Translations under genes and position numbers: made by a program | Assembly: GCF_010500865.1 (NCBI RefSeq) | Contig: NZ_JAAAWN010000003.1 | Span: 124,001 to 188,000, forward strand | Reading direction: 5' to 3' | Origin: Alteromonas profundi | Lineage (GTDB): Bacteria; Pseudomonadota; Gammaproteobacteria; Enterobacterales; Alteromonadaceae | Length of the DNA: 64,000 nt | The notes under the pieces: generated by a model | Database searches by the model: none | What the model was told of the DNA's origin: nothing | What the model saw: the letters and a program-made list of their open reading frames with translations, nothing else | In this document: positions 1 to 9,182 of the stretch, one piece after another | Numbering within the stretch: the stretch's first letter is position 1 | How the letters are laid out: the number at the start of each line of letters is the position of its first letter

Positions 1-326
1 CGTTAAGCTCAATTAGCGACTGGCGAGATAGCGAAAAGTAGCAGTGTTGTATGACTTTTTTGTATAGTTTAAAGCCAGTGTATGACACTACTATTAATAT
101 AGCAAAGTGGACAATAAACAAAGGAAATTGGCAAACTAGCGTTAAAAAAGCACCAATGAATAACGCGCCGAATGAGAAGCGGAAACCCTTCAATAACCCA
201 TAAAAAAGATTTAGCCTTGTTACTGGTGCTCGTTTTTTCGCATTTGTGCGTACTTTTGTATAGAGGCGACATCGTTAAGTTAGAGGTATACTAGCCTTTA
301 GTTAGCATATTATTAAGGAAGAACGT
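1..326. other. Upstream intergenic region, no gene supported
   Basis: AT-rich stretch at the window edge. I see no ORF with a ribosome binding site or recognisable product. A 67-codon minus-strand reading frame (69-272) has no family resemblance and is probably chance. An AAGGAAG Shine-Dalgarno precedes the gene at 327, and a TATACT hexamer at 287-292 could be a -10 box, without a convincing -35 partner. Confidence 0.5.
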
Positions 327-1124
327 ATGAAACTGAGATTTTCAGCCCCAATCGCGGCTGTGATAGCCCTTACACTAACCGCTTGTGCCACTTCACCCAC
401 GGGCCGTAATCAGATGCTTCTTTATTCTGATTCACAACTTTCAGAAATGGGCGACCAAGCATTCTCAGGAATGAAAGAAGAGCTTAAAATTTCTAACAAG
501 TCAGTACAAAATAGCTACGTTGAATGTGTAGCAAGGGCCATTACCGCGCAAGTACCCAGCTCTGTGTATAGCGGGCAATGGGAAATTGTCGTATTTGATG
601 ATGAGCAGGTTAATGCATTTGCCCTACCCGGAGGCAAGATTGGCGTTTATACAGGCCTACTTAATGTAGCAGAAAATCAACATCAACTCGCCGCTGTTAT
701 CGGTCATGAAGTGGGTCATGTGATTGCTGAACACGGCAACGAGCGCATGTCTCAATCAACTATAATCAACGTTGGCACCCAGGCTGTGGGCCAAGTGCTG
801 TCGGCCAACGAAGTTACGCAGTCAGCCCCCATTATGGCGGCCATAGGTTTAGGCGTACAAGTAGGTGTACAATTGCCTTTTAGCCGAACTCATGAGTCGG
901 AAGCCGATTTAATTGGTCTGCAGCTTATGGCTGAATCGGGTTTTGATCCACGCCAATCAGTAAACTTATGGCAAAACATGGATGCAGCTAGCTCTGGCGA
1001 CCGTCCTCTAGAGCTTCTTTCCACCCACCCCGCGCCACAAACGCGTATTGAGGACTTGCAAGCAAATATGAGCGAGGCCTACGCAACATATCAGACAACC
1101 AACTATCGGCCAAATTGCCAATAG
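327..1124 (+). CDS. M48 family metalloprotease, lipoprotein (LoiP/YggG-like)
   Basis: Zinc metallopeptidase predicted to be lipid-anchored, facing the periplasm, probably acting in envelope protein quality control. The N-terminus is a lipoprotein signal with lipobox LTAC and the lipidated cysteine at residue 20. The zinc motif HEVGH lies at residues 127-131 and the second motif ESEAD at 190-194 should supply the third (Glu) ligand. At 265 aa it matches the short single-domain M48 proteins such as E. coli LoiP. An AAGGAAG ribosome binding site 6 nt upstream supports the ATG. It appears monocistronic, ending in a strong hairpin shared with the convergent mscS. The family is secure; substrates cannot be read from sequence. 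Confidence 0.9.
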   Translation: MKLRFSAPIAAVIALTLTACATSPTGRNQMLLYSDSQLSEMGDQAFSGMKEELKISNKSVQNSYVECVARAITAQVPSSVYSGQWEIVVFDDEQVNAFALPGGKIGVYTGLLNVAENQHQLAAVIGHEVGHVIAEHGNERMSQSTIINVGTQAVGQVLSANEVTQSAPIMAAIGLGVQVGVQLPFSRTHESEADLIGLQLMAESGFDPRQSVNLWQNMDAASSGDRPLELLSTHPAPQTRIEDLQANMSEAYATYQTTNYRPNCQ

Positions 1125-1137
1125 AAAAAAGAAAAAA

Positions 1138-1165
1138 AAACGCCACTTCAATGAAGTGGCGTTTT
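1138..1165. terminator. Bidirectional intrinsic terminator
   Basis: A perfect stem (AACGCCACTTC / GAAGTGGCGTT, loop AAT) is flanked by an A-run on the left and T-run on the right. It lies between the convergent M48 protease and mscS genes and can serve both. Confidence 0.85.
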
Positions 1166-1188
1166 AGTGTTACCTATTAGAATACAGG

Positions 1189-2031
1189 TTATTCGCTGTC
1201 TTCTTTGTGAAGGTGAACATCCATTTGTGGGAATGGAATTGAAATACCTTCTTTATCAAAACGAAGCTTCACGGCTTCGGTAAAGTCAAACTTCACACCC
1301 CAAAAGTCGGCTGACTTAACCCATGGGCGAACAATAAAGTTAACACTGCTGTCTGCCAGCTCAGCTACCGCAACCGTAGGCGCAGGGTCTTTAAGAATAC
1401 GATCGTCTGCTGCTATCATTTCAAGCAAAATATTTTTTGCTTTAAGCAGGTCAGCATCGTAGCCAATGCCAACAACCATATCTACACGACGAGTGTCTTT
1501 CGCTGAGAAGTTAGTAATATTGCCACCGTAAATACCGCCATTAGGAACGATAATTTCTTTGTTATCTGGAGAGGTCATAGTGGTGGTAAAAATACCGATT
1601 TTTTTTACCGTACCAGCTGTGCCGCCTGCTTCTACAAAGTCGCCTGACTTAAACGGTTTAAACACTAATAGCATTACGCCAGCAGCAAAGTTTTTAAGCG
1701 AGTCTTGAAGTGACAAACCAATCGCTAAGCCAGCAGCACCTAATATTGCCACCAACGATGTTGTATCTACACCGAGTTGGTCTAGAGACGCCACTATAAC
1801 AAACAGCATTAACACTGCACTAATGATCGCCTCTAAAAAGTCCACCAGCATGGCGTCATATTTCGACTTGGCCATTACTCGGCGGAACACGGACAAGATA
1901 ATGCCTACCACCAAGCGACCAATAATGTATATTACGATGGCCATTGCGATGTTTATGCCCCATGGGATGGCATAGTCGTTAATATAACGTTCCACGTCGC
2001 TCGCAGAAAAAAGCGATAAATTTTCTTCCAT
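1189..2031 (-). CDS. mscS: Small-conductance mechanosensitive channel MscS
   Basis: Heptameric inner-membrane channel that opens under membrane tension and releases solutes during hypo-osmotic shock. The 280 aa length is close to E. coli MscS (286 aa). Three N-terminal transmembrane segments span roughly residues 20-125. The third is the Gly/Ala-rich pore helix containing GAAGLAIGLSLQDSLKNFAA, the hallmark of the family. The beta domain follows (VEAGGTAGTVKKIGIFTT, then the PNG motif IIVPNGGIYGGNITN), then the C-terminal alpha/beta vestibule. It is monocistronic and convergent with the M48 protease gene. Confidence 0.95.
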   Translation of the reverse strand: MEENLSLFSASDVERYINDYAIPWGINIAMAIVIYIIGRLVVGIILSVFRRVMAKSKYDAMLVDFLEAIISAVLMLFVIVASLDQLGVDTTSLVAILGAAGLAIGLSLQDSLKNFAAGVMLLVFKPFKSGDFVEAGGTAGTVKKIGIFTTTMTSPDNKEIIVPNGGIYGGNITNFSAKDTRRVDMVVGIGYDADLLKAKNILLEMIAADDRILKDPAPTVAVAELADSSVNFIVRPWVKSADFWGVKFDFTEAVKLRFDKEGISIPFPQMDVHLHKEDSE

Positions 2032-2391
2032 AATTATATCCTTGTAAATAAATTGCCTATACTGATCAAAATTAAACTAGCAGTCTTTACAAACTATGGC
2101 CAACGGATTTACCTCGAAACTGCTATTTTGCGCCGAAAGTATAATTTGTGCGTAGCAGATAATCACAGTGATTTTATCCTAAAGTTGACTACACTTACTT
2201 AACACAGCGGATACCATAAAACACATGAACAAGTTCCAATTCTATGGCACTGGTTAAAATTTTAATCTATTCATACACATTCATGTAGTCGCCCTTACCT
2301 TGGGGCAAACAATAAGTAACACAAAGCGATGACACGCAGTTACATACAACGCAAGTGTTCATAGGGAAGTTTAAATAAAAAGGGTTCACAT
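2032..2391. other. Intergenic region upstream of mscS and the small ORF
   Basis: About 360 bases without a supported gene. It should carry the divergent promoters of mscS (minus) and of the small membrane protein at 2392. I could not pick out a convincing sigma-70 pair. Confidence 0.4.
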
Positions 2392-2562
2392 ATGATTATT
2401 CTTTTGTCGATTTTTTTAGTGGTGGCGGCATTATTTGTTTATGCAATTGGCCAGGATACTGGTGAAAATACTAAGCACGCACGTAAAGAAAACCGAAAGC
2501 CCTGTGAAACTGAAACCCAACCGAGCAAAGCTACTCGTTCCGTATCTTTGTCGTCTCGATAG
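2392..2562 (+). CDS. Small single-pass membrane protein, 56 aa
   Basis: A short ORF that starts with a hydrophobic segment (MIILLSIFLVVAALFVYAIG) spanning residues 1-20, followed by a hydrophilic, basic and Thr/Ser-rich tail with one cysteine. The layout fits a small inner-membrane protein with a cytoplasmic tail. An AGGG lies about 7 nt upstream of the ATG, a weak ribosome binding site. I do not recognise a family. It stands alone between mscS and rsmE. A chance ORF is possible, but the clean membrane helix at the N-terminus argues for a real product. Confidence 0.5.
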   Translation: MIILLSIFLVVAALFVYAIGQDTGENTKHARKENRKPCETETQPSKATRSVSLSSR

Positions 2563-2677
2563 TGGCGTTTTAAATTTCACAGTTTGCAGCTAGCAGGTGT
2601 TTTCGACGGGAAAGATTGCAAGTTGTCCATGCTCCCAAGTATCATTATGTCAAAGCAGTCATTAATGATGTAAAACC

Positions 2678-3406
2678 ATGCGCATACCAAGAATTTATTA
2701 CCCTCACCCTATACCGTTAGAGCGAGAGTTCCAACTTACTGCCGAAGCCGGTCATCACATCGCGACGGTATTAAGGTTGAAAGCCAATCGTCCAGTGGTA
2801 TTGTTTAATGGTGATGGGAATGAATACAGTGGCCAAATCATCAGTGTACAACGCAAGAATGTAATTGTAGAAGCTGATGCGTGTTTATCGCTATCTAAAG
2901 AGTCTCCTTTGCCTATTCATTTAGGGCAAGGAGTTTCTAAGGGCGATAGAATGGATACGGTACTGCAAAAAAGTGTAGAGTTGGGTGTAACCCAAATTAC
3001 GCCCCTTATCACTGAGCGCTGTGCAGTAAAATTAGACGCTGACAGGTGGGAGAAAAAACACCAGCAGTGGCAAAAAATTATTATAGGCGCTTGTGAACAA
3101 AGTGGCCGCAACACGTTACCTATACTAAATGCCCCCACCACCCTTAGCCATTGGCTTGCAGAGTCTACCAGCAGTACCCGTTTAGTGCTGGCTCCAAAAG
3201 CGGAACAGCCTCTTGCCCGCCAGCCATACAATAACCAAGGGTTTAGACTACTTATAGGCCCGGAAGGCGGGCTATCTGAAAGCGAAATTCATCAGTCCAA
3301 TGAAAAAGGATTCACCTCTGTTAGTTTAGGCCCACGAATTCTTCGTACCGAAACAGCGGCAATAAGTAGTATTTCTATCTTACAAGCCCAACACGGCGAT
3401 TTTTAA
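2678..3406 (+). CDS. rsmE: 16S rRNA m3U1498 methyltransferase RsmE
   Basis: SAM-dependent methylation of N3 of U1498 in 16S rRNA of the assembled 30S subunit. The 242 aa length is typical. An N-terminal PUA-like beta-barrel (residues 1-70) is followed by a SPOUT methyltransferase fold with the deep trefoil knot. Knot motifs are IGPEGGLSESEI near residues 194-205 and LGPRILRTETA at about 217-227. The VSKGDRMD segment and VELGVTQITPL are also family signatures. It lies directly upstream of gshB, an order seen in many gammaproteobacteria. Confidence 0.96.
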   Translation: MRIPRIYYPHPIPLEREFQLTAEAGHHIATVLRLKANRPVVLFNGDGNEYSGQIISVQRKNVIVEADACLSLSKESPLPIHLGQGVSKGDRMDTVLQKSVELGVTQITPLITERCAVKLDADRWEKKHQQWQKIIIGACEQSGRNTLPILNAPTTLSHWLAESTSSTRLVLAPKAEQPLARQPYNNQGFRLLIGPEGGLSESEIHQSNEKGFTSVSLGPRILRTETAAISSISILQAQHGDF

Positions 3407-3637
3407 TCGCCATCACTATATTATAGTCGCAATGGGCTTAGCACATAAAAACAGCTGTGCCATGGGTGTTCATTATTGTTGGTGCACGTAAGGCAAATTC
3501 TATTGCGAAACTTGAAGTACCTCGCTTTTATCCCAATATATTGAGAATATACCAAGCGAGGGCTTACGCAGTTGCTAGCTCTTTGTTTTACCAAGATAAC
3601 TACCTTTGCCACATTAACATCATAAGTGAGAACATAC

Positions 3638-4591
3638 ATGCAATACTCCGTCGGCGTGATCATGGACCCCATTGCGGATATCAAACCACATAAAGATACA
3701 AGCTTTGCAATGATGCTAGAAGCGCAGCGCCGGGGCGCGACGGTTCTCTACTTTGAGCTAAAAGATCTATATTTGGATAATGGCAAGCCTATGGGTATTG
3801 CCAAAGAAATATCAGTAAAAGACCAAGCCACTGATTTCTATACCCTAGAGGCCCCGCAAACCATCTCACTAGGCGACGTAGACGTACTGCTAATGCGTAA
3901 AGATCCGCCATTTGACAGTGAGTTTTTGTATGCCACCCAAATTCTTTCGCTTGCTCAGGATGAAGGGGCGCTTGTAGTCAATAATCCGCAGGCACTGCGC
4001 GATTACAATGAAAAATTATTTACCTCTTATTTTCCAGAGCATATCCCGAATACTTTAGTGTCGAACAATGCACAGCGTATCCGTGCCTTCCATGCCCAAC
4101 ATAAAGACATTATTTGCAAACCGCTTGACGGAATGGGAGGCGCATCCATATTCCGTGTTAAACCCGATGGCAATAATTTAGGCGTAATAATTGAAACCCT
4201 TACCCAACTCGGTAACCGGTTTATGATGGCACAAGAATACCTACCCGAAATAAAAGACGGGGACAAACGAGTACTTATTGTAGACGGTGAAGTGGTTCCC
4301 TACTGTTTAGCAAGGTTACCGACCAAAGGAGAAACACGCGGTAATTTAGCGGCTGGGGGAACGGGGCGCCCTCAACCCATATCAGATAGCGATCGCGCGC
4401 TCGCTGAGGCTATTGCCCCAACACTTAAAAAACACAATATTTTATTTGTAGGGCTGGATGTAATAGGTCAAAAAATTACTGAAATAAACATAACAAGCCC
4501 TACGTGCGTAAGAGAAATAGAAGGACACTACGGAATCAATATAATGGCGATGTTATTCGACGCCATCGAAAAGCGCTTACATGCGCAGTAA
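3638..4591 (+). CDS. gshB: Glutathione synthetase
   Basis: ATP-grasp ligase that joins gamma-glutamylcysteine and glycine, the second step of glutathione synthesis in the cytosol. The N-terminus MQYSVGVIMDPIADIKPHKD aligns with the conserved start of bacterial GshB, followed by FAMMLEAQRRG. ATP-grasp elements include ICKPLDGMGGASIFRV and, near the C-terminus, VGLDVIGQKITEINITSPT. An in-frame GTG at 3626 would add four residues, but AGTGAG at 3625-3630 works better as the Shine-Dalgarno of the ATG at 3638. The resulting 317 aa fits the usual 315. The order gshB-yqgE-ruvX is conserved and probably cotranscribed. Confidence 0.95.
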   Translation: MQYSVGVIMDPIADIKPHKDTSFAMMLEAQRRGATVLYFELKDLYLDNGKPMGIAKEISVKDQATDFYTLEAPQTISLGDVDVLLMRKDPPFDSEFLYATQILSLAQDEGALVVNNPQALRDYNEKLFTSYFPEHIPNTLVSNNAQRIRAFHAQHKDIICKPLDGMGGASIFRVKPDGNNLGVIIETLTQLGNRFMMAQEYLPEIKDGDKRVLIVDGEVVPYCLARLPTKGETRGNLAAGGTGRPQPISDSDRALAEAIAPTLKKHNILFVGLDVIGQKITEINITSPTCVREIEGHYGINIMAMLFDAIEKRLHAQ

Positions 4592-4615
4592 GTTAGCGGC
4601 AAGTACGAGGTAGAG

Positions 4616-5182
4616 ATGACCGATTTAAAAAGCTTACAGAACCATTTTCTGATTGCCATGCCATCGTTGGAAGACCCTTACTTCTCGCGTTCGCTTACCT
4701 ATATTTGCGAGCACAATGAGGAAGGTGCTATGGGGATTGTTATTAATCAGCCCTCGACCATGAACGTAAAGCAGTTGTTGGAGCAAACAGACAAAGACTT
4801 GACTGTAAGTGATGATAAAGCGGAGCAAATCGTTTTAGCTGGAGGGCCAGTAAGCCAAGAGCGTGGTTTCGTATTACACTCTACTCAGCAAGGATGGGGC
4901 TCAAGTCTATCATTAGCGCCGGGCATTATGGTAACGACTTCACGTGATATTTTAACCGCCATTGGAAATGATACAGGCCCCGATGAAGCCCTAATAGCTC
5001 TGGGCTATGCGGGCTGGACTGCCGGCCAGCTTGAACAAGAGATGCAGGACAATGCATGGCTTACGATAGAAGCCGATGAAGAAATTTTATTTAATACCCC
5101 TATTCACAAAAAATGGCAGGCGGCGGTAAATAAACTCGGCATCGACGTATGGCAATTAGCCCCCGGAGCCGGACATGCCTGA
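4616..5182 (+). CDS. yqgE: YqgE/AlgH family protein (UPF0301)
   Basis: A 188 aa protein of the YqgE/AlgH family. AlgH in Pseudomonas influences alginate and virulence gene expression, but the biochemical role is unresolved. Signature segments are the N-terminal [20 protein letters not shown], then [10 protein letters not shown] and [13 protein letters not shown], and the C-terminal [13 protein letters not shown]. It lies 24 nt after gshB, and its last 8 bases overlap ruvX, so translation of the pair is probably coupled. A GAGG ribosome binding site precedes the ATG. Confidence 0.95.
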   Translation: MTDLKSLQNHFLIAMPSLEDPYFSRSLTYICEHNEEGAMGIVINQPSTMNVKQLLEQTDKDLTVSDDKAEQIVLAGGPVSQERGFVLHSTQQGWGSSLSLAPGIMVTTSRDILTAIGNDTGPDEALIALGYAGWTAGQLEQEMQDNAWLTIEADEEILFNTPIHKKWQAAVNKLGIDVWQLAPGAGHA

Positions 5183-5609
5183 CATAGGCAAAAGAACGGT
5201 ACTCGCGTTTGATTTTGGTACGAAAAGTATTGGCGTAGCCATAGGCCAGGAAGTTACCGGTACTGCAGCACCTTTACCTGCATTGAAAGCCCGTGATGGC
5301 ATTCCTGAATGGTCTTTAATAGAGAAGCTCTATCAAGAGTGGCAACCTCATATTGTAGTGGTGGGCTTACCACTTAATATGGACGGTACAGAGCAGGAAA
5401 TGACCCAACGGGCAAAGAAGTTTGCCAACCGCTTACATGGTAGGTTTAAAGTTAAAGTAGAAACCTGTGATGAACGACTTACTACCACTGATGCAAAAGC
5501 CATGTTGTTTGAGCTTGGGGGCTTTAAAAAGCTGACAAAAGATAAGATAGACAGTGTTTCTGCTTGTGTCATTTTCACAAGTTGGGCTGAAAACCAGTAC
5601 CTTGATTAA
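5175..5609 (+). CDS. ruvX: Holliday junction resolvase-like pre-16S rRNA nuclease RuvX/YqgF
   Basis: RNase H-fold nuclease assigned to 5' processing of pre-16S rRNA and historically to Holliday junction resolution. The 144 aa length is typical. The N-terminal [12 protein letters not shown] carries the first catalytic Asp of the DxGxxxxG motif. [16 protein letters not shown], then [13 protein letters not shown] and the C-terminal [14 protein letters not shown] complete the active site (the last contains the closing Asp). The start codon lies inside the 3' end of yqgE in another frame. Confidence 0.95.
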   Translation: MPDIGKRTVLAFDFGTKSIGVAIGQEVTGTAAPLPALKARDGIPEWSLIEKLYQEWQPHIVVVGLPLNMDGTEQEMTQRAKKFANRLHGRFKVKVETCDERLTTTDAKAMLFELGGFKKLTKDKIDSVSACVIFTSWAENQYLD

Positions 5610-5625
5610 CGTGAATGCAAAAAAG

Positions 5626-5958
5626 TTAGCCGTTTAGAGGGCGCTGTTGACCGCAGTGCCAGCATGAATCAAAGGCAGGCCCATTATTTTCGTCGCAAGT
5701 AGCACACACCCACTCGGTCGCTTCTCGTTTTTCTGCCCCCTTTCTATTAGATACTAGCGCGTCTACCACCCGATGGGCTTTGTCGGCCCAGCCTTCATCC
5801 AATAACCACAGTTCCTGTTGCGCCTCTTGCCAAGGCAATTCACCTATCGCTCCACCAGCAAACTCATTTTTCACCATATACGGAATAGCCAGCGCATCAA
5901 GCTCACTACGCACCGATTGAACCAAAAAACTATCGTGGGAAGTAAACAGCTTAATCAC
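5626..5958 (-). CDS. DUF2007 protein with C-terminal zinc ribbon
   Basis: A 110 aa cytosolic protein. Residues 1-70 (MIKLFTSHDSFLVQSVRSEL onwards) fit DUF2007, a small ferredoxin-like fold annotated as putative signal transducing. Residues 83-104 hold two CxxC pairs (CATC and CWHC) of a RanBP2/zinc-ribbon type finger. No function can be assigned. It is convergent with ruvX, with only 16 nt between the stop codons and no obvious terminator, so some read-through seems likely. Confidence 0.85.
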   Translation of the reverse strand: MIKLFTSHDSFLVQSVRSELDALAIPYMVKNEFAGGAIGELPWQEAQQELWLLDEGWADKAHRVVDALVSNRKGAEKREATEWVCATCDENNGPAFDSCWHCGQQRPLNG

Positions 5959-5987
5959 GTAAATATCCTTTCAACACACCACCCCAT

Positions 5988-6074
5988 AGACACCCACATT
6001 CATTGGACGCCCACATTTAAAACTTAAGAGTTCAAGACACCCACAATTTTCAGCAATAAAAAGTGGACAGCCAT
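5988..6074. repeat. Cluster of four GACACCCA-type short repeats
   Basis: Three near-identical decamers (AGACACCCAC at 5988-5997, GGACGCCCAC at 6005-6014, AGACACCCAC at 6035-6044) and a variant TGGACAGCCAT at 6064-6074 lie in direct orientation. The last three are about 30 bp apart. They sit in the gap between pilU and the DUF2007 gene and belong to a family that recurs across the window. Confidence 0.7.
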
Positions 6075-6165
6075 CTTCTAATCACTACGCAGATACCCTC
6101 TTATTCTAAACTGTCTTCTTACGTCCGGCTGGTATCTTAATTAAAGCAATCTTTACCCTTTTAGA

Positions 6166-7278
6166 TTAATCATCCAGATCTATCGACACATTGGAGAGGG
6201 TGCCTAAACTGGTTCCATCGTTCGTGTCTAATTTAATCATTAATCGTAAATCATTAGGCGAGTCTGCATGGTGCAGCGCTTGTTCCATATCCACTTTACC
6301 GGCACGATACAATTCATACAATGCCATATCGAAGCTCTGCATCCCCATTTCCTTGCCTTTTTTCATGGCTTCTTTGAGGCTACCAATTTCATTTCGTTGA
6401 ATTAGATCAGTGACGAGTGGCGAGTTCAGTAGTATTTCTATGGCTGCCACCCTCCCCTTTCCATCCGTTGTGGGAACAAGTTGCTGAGCCACAATTGCTC
6501 GGATATTAAGGCTTAAGTCAAAGCGCAACTTTTCATGTTGATCTTTAGGCGCTAGATGCATGATCCTCTCTATAGCTTGATTCGCGTTATTAGCGTGCAG
6601 TGTAGCCACACATAAATGGCCAGTATCCGCAAACGACATGGCGTATTCCATGGTTTCCATTGAGCGGATTTCACCGATTAAGATAACATCTGGTGCTTGT
6701 CGCAAAGAACTCTTTAGTGCTTCATCAAAAGAGTGGGTGTCTATACCAACTTCACGTTGTGTAATCACACAGTTTTTGTGTTCGTGAACAAACTCGATAG
6801 GATCTTCTATGGTTAATATATGCCCGTGGGAATGAGTATTGCGATGGCCGATAAGCGCGGCCAAGGAAGTGGATTTACCGGTGCCCGTTCCCCCCACAAA
6901 CAGCACAAGCCCGCGTTTTGCCATAATAATATTTTTTAATACAGGAGGCAGGCCCAGATCATCAGCGTTAGGGATTTGCGTGACAATGCGGCGTATAACC
7001 ATTCCGGCTTGATCCCGTTGCCAAAATGCTGAACATCTGAAACGGCCAATACCTTCACGCACTATGGCGAAGTTGCACTCCTTATTGCTGTGAAAGTCAT
7101 TTTTCTGTTTCGCATTCATGGCGCTTTCCACCAATGCTAACGCGGTTTCCTCGCTGATGGGCTGATCACTTATCCCAGTAAGCTTTCCGTTTATCTTTGC
7201 ACTAACAGGAAACTCAGCAGTAATAAACAAATCTGAAGCGCCTGCATCTACCATTTTCTTTAAATATGCATCAAGCAT
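6166..7278 (-). CDS. pilU: Type IV pilus retraction-associated ATPase PilU
   Basis: Hexameric GspE/PilT-family ATPase that assists PilT in type IVa pilus retraction at the inner-membrane machine. The 370 aa length is normal for PilU. An N-terminal PAS-like domain is followed by the RecA-like core. Walker A is GGTGTGKS within LFVGGTGTGKSTSLAAL. The Asp and His boxes (LTIEDPIEFVHEH, then ATLHANNANQAIERI) follow. It lies 11 nt downstream of pilT on the same strand, the usual pilT-pilU order. Closest alternative would be a second PilT, but the tandem arrangement argues for PilU. Confidence 0.95.
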   Translation of the reverse strand: MLDAYLKKMVDAGASDLFITAEFPVSAKINGKLTGISDQPISEETALALVESAMNAKQKNDFHSNKECNFAIVREGIGRFRCSAFWQRDQAGMVIRRIVTQIPNADDLGLPPVLKNIIMAKRGLVLFVGGTGTGKSTSLAALIGHRNTHSHGHILTIEDPIEFVHEHKNCVITQREVGIDTHSFDEALKSSLRQAPDVILIGEIRSMETMEYAMSFADTGHLCVATLHANNANQAIERIMHLAPKDQHEKLRFDLSLNIRAIVAQQLVPTTDGKGRVAAIEILLNSPLVTDLIQRNEIGSLKEAMKKGKEMGMQSFDMALYELYRAGKVDMEQALHHADSPNDLRLMIKLDTNDGTSLGTLSNVSIDLDD

Positions 7279-7289
7279 CGTGAACGCTC

Positions 7290-8333
7290 CTAAAAACTGC
7301 CTAGCTGCTTTTTATCTACTGCTTTTGCTGCCGCGTCTTGCTGGGTAATTAGCCCCATTGCAACGAGGCGCTGTAAGCACTGATCCATAGTTTGCATACC
7401 GTGGGCCTGACCGGTTTGAATAACAGAGTACATTTGCGGCACTTTATCTTCACGAATTAGGTTTCGTATGGCGGGTATACCAACCATAATTTCGTGTGCG
7501 GCCACCCGCCCTCCTCCTACTTTTTTAAGCAGTGTTTGCGAGATAACGGCGCGCAACGATTCAGATAGCATTGAGCGAACCATGGATTTTTCTTCTGCAG
7601 GAAACACATCAATAATACGATCAATGGTTTTTGGCGCTGAATTAGTATGCAGTGTACCGAAAACCAAATGGCCGGTTTCCGCTGCTGAAATAGCTAAACG
7701 TATAGTTTCTAAATCCCGTAATTCTCCCACTAATATAACATCGGGATCTTCGCGCAAAGCCGAGCGCAGCGCGTTATTAAACGAGTGGGTATCTCGATGC
7801 ACTTCCCGCTGATTCATCAAACTTAGTTTGTTTTCGTGAACGAATTCAATAGGGTCTTCAATTGTAAGAATATGCTCTCGTTTATTCGCATTGATATGAT
7901 CGACCATCGCAGCCAAGGTAGTACTTTTCCCTGAGCCTGTCGCCCCGGTTACGAGCACTATACCGGTAGGTTGATTTATAATTTGTTTGAAGATTTCCGG
8001 AGCGCCTAACTCATCTAAGGTGAGAATTTTACTTGGGATAGTACGCAAAACCGCGGCGGCCCCTCGATTTTGTACAAAAGCGTTAACACGAAAACGGGAT
8101 AAACCTTTTACTTCGAAAGAGAAATCGGTTTCTAGGTTTTCTTCGTACTGCCTTCGCTGCATGTCATTCATGATTTCATAAATGAGAGCATGCACTTCTT
8201 TGTGTTCGAGCGCGGGAACGTTTAGCTTTCGCATTTCGCCGTCTACGCGGATAATTGGAGGTAAGCCTGCTGACAAGTGTAGATCAGACGCGTTATTCTT
8301 AACGCTGAAAGCTAAAAGTTCGGTAATATCCAC
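7290..8333 (-). CDS. pilT: Type IV pilus twitching motility ATPase PilT
   Basis: Retraction ATPase of type IVa pili, needed for twitching and often for DNA uptake. The start is taken as the GTG at 8333, giving VDITELLAFSVKNNASDLHL and 347 aa. An AAAGGAG box sits 5 nt upstream. The longer frame from 8438 would add a spurious hydrophobic extension overlapping yggS. Core motifs are Walker A GATGSGKS, LTIEDPIEFVHENK, the Walker B region DVILVGELRDLETI, and the PilT-typical HGMQTMDQCL near the C-terminus. It is divergent from yggS with 26 nt between the start codons. Confidence 0.95.
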   Translation of the reverse strand: MDITELLAFSVKNNASDLHLSAGLPPIIRVDGEMRKLNVPALEHKEVHALIYEIMNDMQRRQYEENLETDFSFEVKGLSRFRVNAFVQNRGAAAVLRTIPSKILTLDELGAPEIFKQIINQPTGIVLVTGATGSGKSTTLAAMVDHINANKREHILTIEDPIEFVHENKLSLMNQREVHRDTHSFNNALRSALREDPDVILVGELRDLETIRLAISAAETGHLVFGTLHTNSAPKTIDRIIDVFPAEEKSMVRSMLSESLRAVISQTLLKKVGGGRVAAHEIMVGIPAIRNLIREDKVPQMYSVIQTGQAHGMQTMDQCLQRLVAMGLITQQDAAAKAVDKKQLGSF

Positions 8334-8359
8334 AACCACTCCTTTAAACAAGGTGAATA

Positions 8360-9043
8360 ATGCAAACAATAGCAGAAAGACTGGAATCCGCACGAGCGGA
8401 GATAGTTCAAGCAACTGCCAGTGCTCATCGTCCATCAAATTCGGTTAAATTACTAGCCGTGAGTAAAACTAAACCGGTATCCGATATTATGGCTGCGTAT
8501 GAAGCGGGACAACGAAGCTTTGGTGAAAATTATGTACAAGAAGGGGTAGAAAAGGTACAGCAATTATCTGACTTAACAGATATAGACTGGCACATGATAG
8601 GCCCTATTCAATCTAATAAAACGAAAGTGGTAGCAGAACACTTTGACTGGGTGCAGTCGGTTGACCGCGAAAAAATTGCGCGCAGGTTAAACGACCAACG
8701 CCCCGCGCATATGGCACCATTAAATGTATGCATACAGCTTAATATTGATGATGAGGCCAGTAAGGCTGGTATTGCCGTAGAACAACTAGACGGGTTAGTA
8801 AACTTTATTAATCTCCAACCTCGTCTACAACTACGAGGGATAATGGCAATACCCAAAGCCAACCCTAGCGGAGAACAACAAGCTAAAACACTCTCAACTT
8901 TGGCGGAATTATTCGCGCAATACCATACATCACTTAGCAATTTTGATACTCTATCTGTAGGTATGAGCAGTGACATACATCAGGCTATCAAGCATGGCTC
9001 AACTATGGTGCGTATTGGTACCGCTATATTTGGCAAGCGCTAG
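8360..9043 (+). CDS. yggS: Pyridoxal phosphate homeostasis protein YggS/PLPBP
   Basis: Single-domain PLP-binding protein with alanine racemase-like barrel, involved in vitamin B6 and amino acid homeostasis. The 227 aa length is typical. LLAVSKTKP contains the PLP-binding lysine. FGENYVQEGVEK, the HMIGPIQSNK box and LSVGMSSDIHQAIKHGSTMVRIG line the cofactor site. An AAGGTG ribosome binding site precedes the ATG. It is the first gene of a yggS-proC-yggT cluster, conserved beside pilT. Confidence 0.96.
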   Translation: MQTIAERLESARAEIVQATASAHRPSNSVKLLAVSKTKPVSDIMAAYEAGQRSFGENYVQEGVEKVQQLSDLTDIDWHMIGPIQSNKTKVVAEHFDWVQSVDREKIARRLNDQRPAHMAPLNVCIQLNIDDEASKAGIAVEQLDGLVNFINLQPRLQLRGIMAIPKANPSGEQQAKTLSTLAELFAQYHTSLSNFDTLSVGMSSDIHQAIKHGSTMVRIGTAIFGKR

Positions 9044-9131
9044 CTAAGAAAACAGCATGTTACACGCTATTTTTAGCTAGCACAGAGCAAGCGACAGGAT
9101 TACTTTTTGCGTATTAACCTAAGGTAATTAC

Positions 9132-9142
9132 TGGACACCCAC
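9132..9142 (+). repeat. Single GACACCCA-type repeat
   Basis: One copy, TGGACACCCAC, in the gap between yggS and proC, identical to copies at 28106 and 28137. Confidence 0.55.
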
Positions 9143-9182
9143 TGCTTATTAATTCACCTACATTTATTCAAAAAGGATATAC

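Noticed and set aside
69-272. 67-codon minus-strand frame at the window start
   Set aside because: No recognisable domain, no clear ribosome binding site, composition like random AT-rich DNA.
8334-8438. N-terminal extension of pilT with a hydrophobic segment
   Set aside because: It overlaps yggS, is absent from known PilT, and the GTG at 8333 has a better ribosome binding site.
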